From Dinghuibacter sp964544695 (lineage in GTDB: Bacteria > Bacteroidota > Bacteroidia > Chitinophagales > Chitinophagaceae), in NCBI GenBank assembly GCA_964544695.1, contig CAZJDB010000154.1, positions 4,475 through 68,474 of the forward strand: a stretch of DNA of 64,000 nucleotides, read 5' to 3'. This document shows positions 1 to 8,763 of the stretch, one piece after another. Made by a program: the position numbers and the translations under genes. The notes beneath the pieces are model-generated. The model did not search any database. It saw nothing but the letters and a program-made list of their open reading frames with translations, and was not told the DNA's origin. Each line of letters starts with the position of its first letter. Position 1 is the stretch's first letter.

Positions 1-312
1 TACAATGCCCGCTGGTACGTACTGTATGTCCAGACACCCAGGGAAGACGCTGACAAGATCGGGTTGGCCGCCCAGCGCCACCTCATCAATAATTTCAAGC
101 TTGCCACCGAAATGGGCGCCGAGGTTGTCCGTGCCCGGAACCGGCACGTGGGCACCGGCATCCTGGAGACAGCGGAGGAACGGAAGATCACGACCATTTG
201 TATCGGAAAACCCCACCTGAACCTGATCAAAATCATCCTGCGGACCACTATCTTCAACCATTTGCTGAAGAAACTGAGCGCCTCGGACATAGACCTGGTA
301 ATACTTTCCTGA
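1..312 (+). CDS. kdpD: C-terminal part of a short KdpD-type potassium sensor protein (USP-like domain), cut by window edge
   Basis: The reading frame is open from base 1 and stops with TGA at 310-312, giving the last 103 residues. The text resembles the universal-stress-protein-like domain of KdpD: a stretch reading EMGAEVVRARNRHVGTGILE, then TTICIGKP, which matches the nucleotide-binding IGKP element of that domain. In E. coli KdpD this cytosolic domain precedes four membrane helices and the kinase. Here the protein ends right after it, as in Bacteroidota that carry a short KdpD without a kinase. The stop overlaps the start of a separate histidine kinase, so the two probably form one K+ sensing unit. 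The rest of a kdp operon presumably lies to the left; that is inference. Confidence 0.75.
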   Translation, partial: YNARWYVLYVQTPREDADKIGLAAQRHLINNFKLATEMGAEVVRARNRHVGTGILETAEERKITTICIGKPHLNLIKIILRTTIFNHLLKKLSASDIDLVILS

Positions 313-2006
313 TGGGTATGCGACTAAAGACCAAATTGACCCTGGGACTCGTTTTCCTCTTCGTCGTGATCCTCGCCTTCGGGATCCTGGGGATATCTTT
401 CATCAACCGCCTGAGCAACGGCGAGCGCCTCATCCTTAAGGATAATTACATCACCCTGGAATACTGCAACAACATGCTCAGGGCCCTGGAAGAATTGCCG
501 GGGGACACCGCCGCGGCTCGTGTTTTTGCGCACAATCTTGCGTTGCAAGAAGCCAATATCACCGAACCCGGGGAGGGCGATGCTACCCATTCCGTCCGGG
601 TGCACTTCGAACAACTGCTTGCCAATCCTTCCGACACGGGCAACTTTAACGCTATCCGCAGCGCCATCTTCACCATCCAGGACCTCAACCAAACGGCCAT
701 CATCCGGAAAGACAGAAAGGCCGCCACCACTGCATCGGACGCCAACCTGTGGATGACCATCATCGTTACCATCCTGACCATCGTGGCCTTCACCTTCATC
801 GTCAACTTCCCGGGCATCATTTCCGAACCCGTCAAAGCCTTGTCCGAAGGCATCACCGAGATCGCCGCCAAGAACTATTCCAAGCGGATCCACCTGAACC
901 AGAACGACGAATTCGGGGACCTCGCCAAGGCCTTCAATACCATGGCAGAAAAGTTGGATGAATACGATCACAGCAGCCTCGCCCGGGTCATGGAAGAAAA
1001 ATCGCGCATCGAGGCCATCATCAACCAGATGAAGGATGGCATCATCGGCTTCGACGCGCACCGCCGCGTGCTCTTCATGAACGTCGTCGCCGAAAACCTC
1101 TTAGGCCTCCGCGAGTCCGAAATCCAAGGCCAGTACGCCCCCGATATCGCCCTCCATAACGACCTCATGCGGACCATCCTGCGTAACGACGGCGCCGTGG
1201 AAATGAAGATCTATTGCGACGACAAGGAAAGCTATTTCAGCAAGGAACCCATAACCGTCCGTAAAGAAGACAAGGTCCTCGGAGAGGTCATCGTCATGCG
1301 CAACATCACCCCCTTCCACGAACTGGACGAGGCCAAGACCAACTTCATCGCCACGGTCTCCCACGAACTGAAAACCCCCATTTCCTCCATAAAGATGAGC
1401 GCCCGCCTCCTCCGCGACCGTCGCGTAGGCCTCCTGAGCCCCGAACAAAACGACCTTCTGCAAAGCATCACCGACGACGCGGAGCGCCTCCTGCGCATCA
1501 CCGGCGAACTCCTCAATTTGACGCAGGTTGAAACGGGGAACCTTCAACTGAAACTCCAAAGCACGCCCCCCGAAGAAGTGGTGCGTTACGCCCTTTCTGC
1601 CGTGACCGTACCGGCCTCCGAGAAAAACATCCGGATTATGTATACGCCCGGGTCGGTCCCTCCCATCCACGCCGACTCCGAGAAGGTCTCCTGGGTGCTG
1701 ATCAATTTATTGACCAACGCCATCAAATATTCCCCCGAAGGCGGTTTGATCGAAATCACCGTTACTACCGCCGATGACCTCGTGCTCTTTTCCGTCAAAG
1801 ACTTCGGGCGCGGTATAGATGAGAAATACCTCCCCCGCATCTTCGACCGCTACTTCCGCATACCCGGTTCCGAAAAGTCCGGGACCGGACTGGGCCTGGC
1901 CATCTCCAAGGAATTCATCGAGGCCCAGGGAGGGCAGATTTGGGTGAAGAGTTCACTGGGGGCGGGGGCGGAGTTTGGGTTCGCGCTGCGCGCGGAGAAA
2001 GCGTAG
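312..2006 (+). CDS. membrane sensor histidine kinase (HAMP-PAS-HisKA-HATPase), probable kinase partner of short KdpD
   Basis: 564 residues from the ATG at 312, which shares its A with the TGA of the upstream KdpD fragment (TGATG), so translation is probably coupled. An ATG in frame at 318 is an alternative start. Visible in order: membrane helix about 9-31, an extracytoplasmic segment of about 110 residues, a second helix about 145-165, HAMP about 167-220, a PAS region about 230-330, HisKA with SHELKTP (phospho-acceptor His351), then the ATPase N box (NLLTNAIKYSP), G1 (DFGRGI) and G2 (GTGLGL). It is a complete kinase. A two-helix periplasmic sensor architecture differs from classical KdpD, which has four helices. 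No response regulator is adjacent inside the window. The link to K+ is inferred from the neighbour only. Confidence 0.85.
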   Translation: MGMRLKTKLTLGLVFLFVVILAFGILGISFINRLSNGERLILKDNYITLEYCNNMLRALEELPGDTAAARVFAHNLALQEANITEPGEGDATHSVRVHFEQLLANPSDTGNFNAIRSAIFTIQDLNQTAIIRKDRKAATTASDANLWMTIIVTILTIVAFTFIVNFPGIISEPVKALSEGITEIAAKNYSKRIHLNQNDEFGDLAKAFNTMAEKLDEYDHSSLARVMEEKSRIEAIINQMKDGIIGFDAHRRVLFMNVVAENLLGLRESEIQGQYAPDIALHNDLMRTILRNDGAVEMKIYCDDKESYFSKEPITVRKEDKVLGEVIVMRNITPFHELDEAKTNFIATVSHELKTPISSIKMSARLLRDRRVGLLSPEQNDLLQSITDDAERLLRITGELLNLTQVETGNLQLKLQSTPPEEVVRYALSAVTVPASEKNIRIMYTPGSVPPIHADSEKVSWVLINLLTNAIKYSPEGGLIEITVTTADDLVLFSVKDFGRGIDEKYLPRIFDRYFRIPGSEKSGTGLGLAISKEFIEAQGGQIWVKSSLGAGAEFGFALRAEKA

Positions 2007-2023
2007 GCCCCATCAGAAACTTT

Positions 2024-2054
2024 TTTGTGGAAAACAGCGTATCCATTACATTTG
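2024..2054 (+). promoter_or_regulatory. Bacteroidota-type promoter of tRNA-Ala
   Basis: TTTG at 2024-2027 and TACATTTG at 2047-2054 are separated by 19 bases. This is an exact match to the TTTG-N19-TAnnTTTG pattern known for the primary sigma factor of Bacteroidota. The box ends 10 bases before the mature tRNA 5' end. Confidence 0.8.
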
Positions 2055-2064
2055 CAGTCCCCTT

Positions 2065-2140
<76 letters not shown>

Positions 2141-2148
2141 TGTTTTTG

Positions 2149-2190
2149 ATCCCTGGAATGGTTGCTCGGGCAATGGTTCCGGGGATTTTT
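2149..2190 (+). terminator. Rho-independent terminator after tRNA-Ala
   Basis: ATCCCTGGAA (2149-2158) pairs with TTCCGGGGAT (2177-2186), ten pairs with one T-G. An inner TTGC/GCAA hairpin continues the stem, and a run of T follows (2186-2190). It sits just after the tRNA and before the end of the convergent gene at 2213. Confidence 0.75.
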
Positions 2191-2212
2191 GCTTTCCAAT
2201 AGGGGCTAACCC

Positions 2213-2503
2213 TTACACTTTTGGTTTAGGCTTTTTTCTTTTTGCTAATTTGGCCATTACCTCTTGCTTCATTAAAGTGACCAATTGTTCAGGCTCCACT
2301 TGAATCCAGGAGGCCATCCTGAAAACATCCAATACGGTAAAGCGGGTCGGGTTTCTGATTTTGGCGGCGAATTGGGCATAGTTCTGCCGCAAGTCCCTTG
2401 CGAGTACGGTTCTTGGAAGAACCTCAAAAATCTCCTTAATTGTACTGATTTCATTTCCCTTGATCAGGGAGCGAACTGCTCGGTACCGGGGATCTCTAAC
2501 CAT
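2213..2503 (-). CDS. small helix-turn-helix-like protein (96 aa)
   Basis: 96 residues, highly basic at the C-terminus (KLAKRKKPKPKV). The middle part has the spacing of a Cro/C1-type fold: residues around DLRQNYAQFAAKIRNPTRFT, followed by a helix ending in a VEPEQL-like turn. This resembles small Bacteroidota proteins with an RNPxRFT element that are usually annotated as XRE-like. No target is evident. It stands alone between the tRNA terminator and the AT-rich thioredoxin upstream region and is transcribed towards the tRNA. DNA binding is inferred from this resemblance only; it could also be a structural helical protein. Confidence 0.55.
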   Translation of the reverse strand: MVRDPRYRAVRSLIKGNEISTIKEIFEVLPRTVLARDLRQNYAQFAAKIRNPTRFTVLDVFRMASWIQVEPEQLVTLMKQEVMAKLAKRKKPKPKV

Positions 2504-2703
2504 TCATTAAGTGTTTAGTCACAAAAGAAGATTCCCTATTGGTCAAAACCAAGTAAATCACAATAAGCTACGCAACGTTTAATTTCAACTATTCAATATA
2601 TATAGTTATAGTTAAAATATATTGTTTTATTTCAAAAATTTAAATACTAAAATCGAAAAGATTGGAAGTGGCAGCCTTAAGGTGTGGAATTGATAATATT
2701 GTA

Positions 2704-2711
2704 TAAATTTG
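2704..2711 (+). promoter_or_regulatory. probable -7 box of the thioredoxin gene
   Basis: TAAATTTG fits TAnnTTTG and lies 31 bases before the ATG at 2743. A clear -33 TTTG at the right distance is not visible. The gene-free stretch 2504-2742 is markedly AT-rich, and I see no other feature in it. Confidence 0.5.
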
Positions 2712-2742
2712 ATAACCAAAGGAATCGAAAAGCTATTCACCT

Positions 2743-3063
2743 ATGCCCACCACCGAAAAACCCAGCTTCAGCGACCTGATCAAGGGTCAGAAACCCGTTC
2801 TGGTCGACTTTTCCGCCGAATGGTGCGGACCCTGCAAGGCGATGCCTCCGATCCTAAAAGAAGTAAAGGCCAAACTGGGGGATAATATCACCATCTTAAA
2901 GCTAGATATAGATCGCAACCCCTCGGTGGCAAACGCCTACCAGATTCAAAGCGTGCCGACCCTTATGGTATTCCGTGAAGGCCAGGTCAAATGGCGGCAA
3001 AGCGGGGTGATTCAGGCGGAGCCACTCAGAAGGGTATTGGAGGGCGTCCTTCACCAGGGTTGA
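2743..3063 (+). CDS. trxA: thioredoxin
   Basis: 106 residues, the normal size of a single-domain thioredoxin. The redox motif WCGPC is at residues 27-31, preceded by VDFSAE and followed by an SVPTLMVF segment that contains the conserved cis-proline. The protein has no signal peptide, so it should act in the cytoplasm as a disulfide reductase fed by thioredoxin reductase. It has its own likely promoter and is followed 90 bases later by an outer-membrane receptor gene that does not look functionally related. Confidence 0.9.
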   Translation: MPTTEKPSFSDLIKGQKPVLVDFSAEWCGPCKAMPPILKEVKAKLGDNITILKLDIDRNPSVANAYQIQSVPTLMVFREGQVKWRQSGVIQAEPLRRVLEGVLHQG

Positions 3064-3153
3064 AAACCTCCCCGACTTATAGTGATTAGCGGCCGCGGAA
3101 GGGGAGCAACGGGCACAACCTTAGGAAAATCCGCTGCATCTTTGGATTTCACC

Positions 3154-5562
3154 ATGACGAGGATCCTGGGCTTATTCTCCTTGCTGCTGGCATTGCCTGT
3201 AATGGCATTTTGTCAATCACCCGAAAGATTTTCGCTGGTGATCATCAATGCGCACCGCCAACCCATCAACGGCGCGACGGTTAAGATGCTGAAGGATGGG
3301 AAACTGGTAGACGGCGGAGTGGCGGGTGCCCAAGGAGTGGTGACATTTAAAGAAAACCTGAAAGGAGACTACACTTTTCTGATCAGCAGTATTGGGTATC
3401 AACCGAAAGTGACGAAAGTATACCGCCTGCCGGGGTTGCAACAGGACACGGTAAGGCTGGAACCAGCGGTCAAAACGATGCAGGATGTGACCGTAACCGG
3501 TCAGCCCCCTCTGGTGGAGCGAAAAAAGGACCGGACGATCATCAACGTAGATGCCTCACCTGCCAATACAGGATCGACGGTGCTTGACGTATTGGAGCGA
3601 TCCCCGGGCGTTACGGTGGACAGGAATGGCGGGATCAGCCTGAACGGCAAAACCGGGGTACTGGTCCTGATCGACGACAAGCCGACGTATCTTTCCGGCG
3701 ACGACCTAAATAACCTGCTGAACAGCATGGATGCCGGCGCAGTTTCCAAAATCGAGCTGATGTCCAATCCCCCGGCCAGGTACGATGCGTCAGGGAGCGC
3801 GGGGATCATCAACATCAAAACCAAGAAAAACGACAACGCGGGCTTTAACGGGAGTGCCACTACTTCCTACGCGCAGGGCGTCTATCCCAAGAGCAACAAT
3901 AGCCTGGTGCTGAATTATAAGCAGGGTCGCATCAATGCTTTTCTCAACTATAGCATCAACGACGCCGATTACCTTGTCAGCTTGTATGCCTACCGCCAAT
4001 ATTTTGGACAAAACAATCAGGTTACCGGGATTCTTCAGCAGCCTTCTTATTTCAGCGGGCACGTCGTGAACAATACGCTTAAAACGGGACTGGACTATTC
4101 ACCCTCCGCGAACACCACGGTTGGATTCGCACTGACGGGCATGGATATTCCCCGGCACGGGGGCAACACGGGCCAGGCCAATTGGCTGGATTCCTCCGGA
4201 AACGTCGATTCATCCGTTTTGACCAAAACTACGTCAATGAACGAGTTCAAGAACGGAGCCATCAACCTCAACGCCCGGCAGGCCCTGGGGAAGAATATGG
4301 AGTTGCGGATGGACCTTGACTACCTGCATTACCAACTTCAGGGGACTCAAAACTACGATAATCAATTGCTGGAAACGGGCGGATATGATTCGGTATTCAG
4401 GAGTTTCATTCCTACCACGATCGATATTTATTCGGGTAAGTTGGACGCTCAGAAAACATGGGAAAACGCGACGCTGATGGCCGGAGTCAAGCTTTCCTCC
4501 AGCCATACGGACAATGCCGCTACTTACCAGGACCTGGAAGGTCAGCAATGGGTGACGGATGAAACCCGGAGCAACCACTTCGTTTACCAGGAAAACATCC
4601 AGGCCGCATATGCGTCTATGGATGGCAAATATCACAAGTTCAGCTTCGAGGCCGGCTTGCGATATGAGCACACTGACTATACCGCAAACCAGTTCGGGAA
4701 CAGTTTGCAGGCAGACTCCACGGTTTCCCGAAACTACGGCGGCTTGTTCCCCAGCGGTTACCTATCCTATCCCATCGACTCCCTGCAGACCCTGACGCTA
4801 ACCGTGGGCAGGAGGTTGGACAGGCCCCCATACCAAAACCTAAATCCCTTCCTGAATATCATCAACAAGTATACCTACGATACCGGCAACCCTTATCTGC
4901 TGCCACAATTCAGTTGGAATGCAGAGCTCACCCACCAATATGGCGACCTTTTGACGTCCGCCTTATCTTATAGTCGGCTAACCAATTATTTTTCGCAACT
5001 CTTTTTGTCGGACTCAACGGGTACCATTTTATTCTACACCCAGGGAAACGTTGGTACGGTAAATAATTTTGGCGCATCGGAGACCGTCAATGCAAAACCG
5101 TTAAGCTGGTGGACGATGCAACTGGGGGCTTTTTACAATCACAAGCACTTTCATGGATTCAATGGGAACAGTTATACTTCTTCCATCGACCAACTGACGG
5201 TCAATATCAATAACCAATTCAGCTTTGGAAAAGGGTATTCCGGAGAACTGTCCGGCTTCTATACCACCAGGGCCCGAAACGATATCCAGGAATTGCTGTA
5301 TCCGACGGGCCAGGCTTCCCTGGGTATGAGCAAATCGGTATTGCAGAAGAAAGGGACGATAAAATTAAGTTGCCGGGATATCTTCCATACGAATACGATG
5401 TCGGGATTGACCTCCTTTCCGGATGCCACCGAATACTATAAGATCAAACGCGATACGCGGGTGATTGCGTTGTCTTTCACCTTCCGGTTTGGAAAGACCT
5501 ATAAGGTAGTCAGTCACCAGGAGGGGGCGACGGAGGAGGAAGAGCGGGTGCAGAATGGGTAA
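3154..5562 (+). CDS. TonB-dependent-receptor-like outer membrane beta-barrel protein
   Basis: 802 residues from the ATG at 3154, chosen because it opens with a clean signal peptide (MTRILGLFSLLLALPVMAF, cut near CQS). The longer in-frame start at 3082 adds 24 non-signal-like residues. After the signal comes a carboxypeptidase-regulatory-like Ig domain (about 25-105), then a plug region with the elements TVLDVLERSPGVTVDRNGG and GSAGIINIKTKK (about 120-215), then a long barrel rich in alternating aromatic and polar residues. This matches the 'outer membrane beta-barrel family' of Bacteroidota TonB-type receptors. No SusD partner follows, so a glycan substrate is not indicated. The substrate is unknown. 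Confidence 0.85.
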   Translation: MTRILGLFSLLLALPVMAFCQSPERFSLVIINAHRQPINGATVKMLKDGKLVDGGVAGAQGVVTFKENLKGDYTFLISSIGYQPKVTKVYRLPGLQQDTVRLEPAVKTMQDVTVTGQPPLVERKKDRTIINVDASPANTGSTVLDVLERSPGVTVDRNGGISLNGKTGVLVLIDDKPTYLSGDDLNNLLNSMDAGAVSKIELMSNPPARYDASGSAGIINIKTKKNDNAGFNGSATTSYAQGVYPKSNNSLVLNYKQGRINAFLNYSINDADYLVSLYAYRQYFGQNNQVTGILQQPSYFSGHVVNNTLKTGLDYSPSANTTVGFALTGMDIPRHGGNTGQANWLDSSGNVDSSVLTKTTSMNEFKNGAINLNARQALGKNMELRMDLDYLHYQLQGTQNYDNQLLETGGYDSVFRSFIPTTIDIYSGKLDAQKTWENATLMAGVKLSSSHTDNAATYQDLEGQQWVTDETRSNHFVYQENIQAAYASMDGKYHKFSFEAGLRYEHTDYTANQFGNSLQADSTVSRNYGGLFPSGYLSYPIDSLQTLTLTVGRRLDRPPYQNLNPFLNIINKYTYDTGNPYLLPQFSWNAELTHQYGDLLTSALSYSRLTNYFSQLFLSDSTGTILFYTQGNVGTVNNFGASETVNAKPLSWWTMQLGAFYNHKHFHGFNGNSYTSSIDQLTVNINNQFSFGKGYSGELSGFYTTRARNDIQELLYPTGQASLGMSKSVLQKKGTIKLSCRDIFHTNTMSGLTSFPDATEYYKIKRDTRVIALSFTFRFGKTYKVVSHQEGATEEEERVQNG

Positions 5563-5563
5563 T

Positions 5564-6052
5564 TTAATGTGAACCCCTATGTAGTTGTATGTTTTCTGAA
5601 CCTTTTATGGCCCCATGTATAAAATGATTTTTCGAAGTGAGCTTTCCCTCCGTCCAATCATATTTGATGAATATATCGTCCCAGCAATCATCCAAAAAAT
5701 TTACAATCCTCCGACTCATCAACGAATCCGTCATGGCGGATTCTTTGTAAAACGTCACGGATAAAGTAGTGTATCCGCCATGGATTTCCTTTTGAATGAA
5801 AGGGTTGTTCCTTATAAAATGTTCAAACAAGGTATCCCGCATGCAGGTGGGGTCCCGGGAATAGACCAAATAATGCAGATCCTTTTCACGGATTGTCGTG
5901 AGGGCCGCAGAATCAGGCCCCTCGCCCGGCGGGCTGCTTAGGAAATCGCAAAAGTCCATATGGACGATAGGGGGCCTGGGACACTGGCTGGAGGCATGAC
6001 TGTAGGCCAACAACAGGACCGAGAAAAGCAGGGGGATACAATTAGGGGACAT
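5564..6052 (-). CDS. small secreted hypothetical protein (162 aa)
   Basis: 162 residues opening with a signal-like segment (PLLFSVLLLAYSHASSQC). The mature part contains four more cysteines scattered without a recognisable motif. Its stop lies one base beyond the end of the convergent receptor gene. I do not recognise the family. The sequence is somewhat less GC-rich than its neighbours. It could be a periplasmic protein of narrow distribution. Confidence 0.6.
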   Translation of the reverse strand: MSPNCIPLLFSVLLLAYSHASSQCPRPPIVHMDFCDFLSSPPGEGPDSAALTTIREKDLHYLVYSRDPTCMRDTLFEHFIRNNPFIQKEIHGGYTTLSVTFYKESAMTDSLMSRRIVNFLDDCWDDIFIKYDWTEGKLTSKNHFIHGAIKGSENIQLHRGSH

Positions 6053-6170
6053 GGCTAAGGTGCCTCATGGCACTATTAAGTTACAACGAATTTTGCTTTC
6101 CCGCGAATCCAGTTGAGCGGATACGTCCAGCAATAAGATAATAAATGATCAGGAACGCCGTCATCCGAAA

Positions 6171-7418
6171 TCAGCCCAATAAAATCATAAACTCGGTCCT
6201 GCCGGGCGCCACGGTCTTTAAAGAAAAGTCAAAGCCATGCTGTCCGAGGATTTCCCGAATCAGGGTAAGTCCGATTCCCTGCCCGTCTTTTTTGGTCGAA
6301 TAAAAGGGGGAGAACAATTGATCGTGGGAATCGATCCCCTTCCCGGTATCGGTAATCACCAGTCTATTGGAAGCCGCGAACGTGGAAAAGGTAACGATCC
6401 CACCCAGATCGATGGCTTCCAGCGCATTCTTGACGATATTGATCAGGGCCTGCTCCATGAGCGGCTGGTCAGCGGAAATTATAAAGGGTGCAGGGGAAAG
6501 GAAAAAGCGGAAGTCAATGCCCCTTTCGGAAGCCGCGGGCCCCATGATGGTAGCGACATGATGCAGTAAGATATTTACGTCCATGGGACGCTTGTCCGGA
6601 GCGGGCAGCTTCACGAGGTCGGCGAAATTCCGGACGAAGTGGTTCAGGTTCTGGTTACGCTCGCGGGCCGCCCGGAGAGCCTCCGAAAGTACTGCAGGAA
6701 GGCCACCCGCAAGGTCCCGCGCATCGAGGGTGGATTGAATGATGCTGTTCACGGGCCCGATCGTATTGTTGACCTCGTGGGCCATCATGCGTATGACCTT
6801 TCCATACACATTCTTTTCGGCGGCCAGGATCTCGGCCGTCAGCTCTTCGATCATGATGAAGTGTCGAAGGAAGCCCCGGTCCATGAAATGCGCTTTTTGC
6901 ACTTTAAACGTTTGAGGACCACCGAGCTTGATGAGGCGGGATTCCCCGGAGGACAAAGAGAAAACAACATCCGGGATATTCCCCCCAAGAATAGCCGTCG
7001 CGCGCGGATTGATTTGCACGACCTCGTTGTCGTAATTCAAAATGATGATCCCCGTGGGTGACGTCTGGATCAATTTTTCCAGGAAAAAATGCTGTTCCTC
7101 CTGCAAGGTCCTTTCGGTGCGGAGCTCATCGATCATCCGGTTGTATACCTCGATGAGCTTATCCATTTCATATTTTCCGGTAGTCCGGAATTTGACGGTG
7201 AAATCCTTGTCCTTGATGGCCTCGATCCCTTCCATGAGGAGGCGAAGGGGTCGCAGGATCTGCCGGTAGAGGGACCAGGAAAGCAAAAGGGAAACCAAAA
7301 TCGCAACCTCGGCGCAAATAAACAGCAGGGGTTGCGTCCGCCAAATTAAAAAGGAAAGCACCAGGGCTGCCCCATGCACGATCGAAACGAACAGGATGAA
7401 CTTAGTCCTCAGTTTCAT
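6171..7418 (-). CDS. NtrY-type membrane histidine kinase of the export operon
   Basis: 415 residues. Two adjacent membrane helices (about 5-25 and 31-50) leave almost no periplasmic loop, so the signal is probably sensed in the membrane or cytosol. A HAMP linker (about 51-105) and a PAS-like region (about 110-195) follow. The phospho-acceptor is His214 in MMAHEVNNTIGP, the NtrY/NtrB-like variant. The ATPase domain has NIVKNALEAI, DTGKGI and GQGIGLTL. It overlaps the upstream activator by 17 bases, so the pair is surely co-expressed. It is the last gene of the pump operon and presumably phosphorylates that NtrC-type regulator. Confidence 0.88.
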   Translation of the reverse strand: MKLRTKFILFVSIVHGAALVLSFLIWRTQPLLFICAEVAILVSLLLSWSLYRQILRPLRLLMEGIEAIKDKDFTVKFRTTGKYEMDKLIEVYNRMIDELRTERTLQEEQHFFLEKLIQTSPTGIIILNYDNEVVQINPRATAILGGNIPDVVFSLSSGESRLIKLGGPQTFKVQKAHFMDRGFLRHFIMIEELTAEILAAEKNVYGKVIRMMAHEVNNTIGPVNSIIQSTLDARDLAGGLPAVLSEALRAARERNQNLNHFVRNFADLVKLPAPDKRPMDVNILLHHVATIMGPAASERGIDFRFFLSPAPFIISADQPLMEQALINIVKNALEAIDLGGIVTFSTFAASNRLVITDTGKGIDSHDQLFSPFYSTKKDGQGIGLTLIREILGQHGFDFSLKTVAPGRTEFMILLG

Positions 7419-8760
7419 CGAAGGGGATTTGGTATTTTTCCAGGCGGCGGTATAGTGCGCTGCGCGTAATGCCCAAGGCCCTGGCTGCGGGGGCGATTTT
7501 ATTTCGACTAAAAGCGAGGGCCCTTCTGATCATTTCGATCTCCATTTCTTCCAGGGTGGCAAAGCCGGTCGCAAGGCCAGCGGCATTAACCTCGACATGC
7601 GCCTGAAAATCGGGGACATCCAGGGTGTCATTGGAAGAGACGAGGATGGTCCGTTCCACCAGGTTTTTCAACTGGCGGATATTTCCGGGTAAGGGCAACT
7701 GTTGCAGCCACCTCATGGCCGATGGTGTGACGGAGAGGGCGGGGCGGTTGTAAATCTCGCGGAGGTTACCTAAAAAAAATTGCACTAATAAAGGTATGTC
7801 GCGCGGCCTTTCGCGCAAAGACGGAAGGCGGATGGTAATGAGGTTGATCCGGTAAAGCAAATCTTCCCGGAAGGTGGAACGCTCCACCATCTCGGGCAGG
7901 TTCTTGTTGGTTGCGCAAACGATCCTGACGTCCACGGTTTTGGACCGGCTGCTGCCCAACACTTCGTAGGTGCGGTCCTGAAGGACCCGAAGGAGCTTTA
8001 CCTGGTTCACGGGGTCGAGGTCTCCTATTTCATCGAGGAAGATGGTGCCTTTGTGGGCCATCTCGAAGCGGCCCACGCGGTCAAAGCGCGCATCCGTGAA
8101 GGCGCCCCGGACGTGACCGAACATCTCGCTTTCGAACAGCGTGGTCGATATGCCTCCCAGGTTTACCTTGATAAAAGGCCTGGCGTGGCGGGCGCTGTTT
8201 TGATGGATGGCTTCGGCGATCAGTTCTTTTCCTGTCCCGCTTTCACCGATGATCAGCACGGAGGCCTCTGTGGAGGCCACGCGGCCAATGGTTTCCAGGA
8301 TATGGAGCATTTTGGGATCTTCCCCAATGATGTGCTGGAAATGGAAATGGGCGTCCAGTTGTTTGCGCGTTCGTTGGGGCGGCCGCTCCGGGGTCTGGAG
8401 GTCCAATAGGGTCCTGACGGCCCCCAGGAGGTAATCGTTGTCCCAGGGTTTATTGATAAAATCACCCGCGCCCATTTTCATACCCCGGACGGCAAGTCCA
8501 ATGCTGCCCCATCCGGTAATCAGGATGACAGGGATGCCGGGGTGGTCCCACTTGATTTGTCCCAGGAGGGTCAGACCTTCTTCTCCACTCGTTCCGATGG
8601 AAAAATTCAGGTCCAGCAGGATGAGATCCGGGACGGTGTGCGACAGGTACTCCAGCGCCTCGGCGGGCGTGGATGCTTCGGCGACCGCATACTTATGGGT
8701 GCGCAGGAGGAGCACCAGGGAAGCCCTGACCGCAATATCGTCGTCGATGATCAGTATCAT
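7402..8760 (-). CDS. NtrC-family sigma-54-dependent response regulator
   Basis: 452 residues with the three expected parts. The receiver is about 1-120 (phospho-acceptor Asp in LILLDLNF). The AAA+ domain has Walker A GESGTGKE and Walker B FLDEIGDL. A Fis-type helix-turn-helix forms the C-terminus (RALGITRSALYRRLEKY). The loop that touches sigma-54 reads GAFTDA rather than the canonical GAFTGA, a variant I believe occurs in other members. It lies 3 bases after the second permease gene. With the kinase downstream and a sigma-54 promoter in front of the operon, it most likely activates its own pump operon. Confidence 0.9.
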   Translation of the reverse strand: MILIIDDDIAVRASLVLLLRTHKYAVAEASTPAEALEYLSHTVPDLILLDLNFSIGTSGEEGLTLLGQIKWDHPGIPVILITGWGSIGLAVRGMKMGAGDFINKPWDNDYLLGAVRTLLDLQTPERPPQRTRKQLDAHFHFQHIIGEDPKMLHILETIGRVASTEASVLIIGESGTGKELIAEAIHQNSARHARPFIKVNLGGISTTLFESEMFGHVRGAFTDARFDRVGRFEMAHKGTIFLDEIGDLDPVNQVKLLRVLQDRTYEVLGSSRSKTVDVRIVCATNKNLPEMVERSTFREDLLYRINLITIRLPSLRERPRDIPLLVQFFLGNLREIYNRPALSVTPSAMRWLQQLPLPGNIRQLKNLVERTILVSSNDTLDVPDFQAHVEVNAAGLATGFATLEEMEIEMIRRALAFSRNKIAPAARALGITRSALYRRLEKYQIPFDETED

Positions 8761-8763
8761 GCA

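Noticed and set aside
324..1061. 245-codon minus-strand ORF inside the histidine kinase
   Set aside because: It lies wholly antisense to a gene with full kinase motifs. Its text is low-complexity, rich in Gly, Asp and Val as expected from a GC-rich antisense frame.
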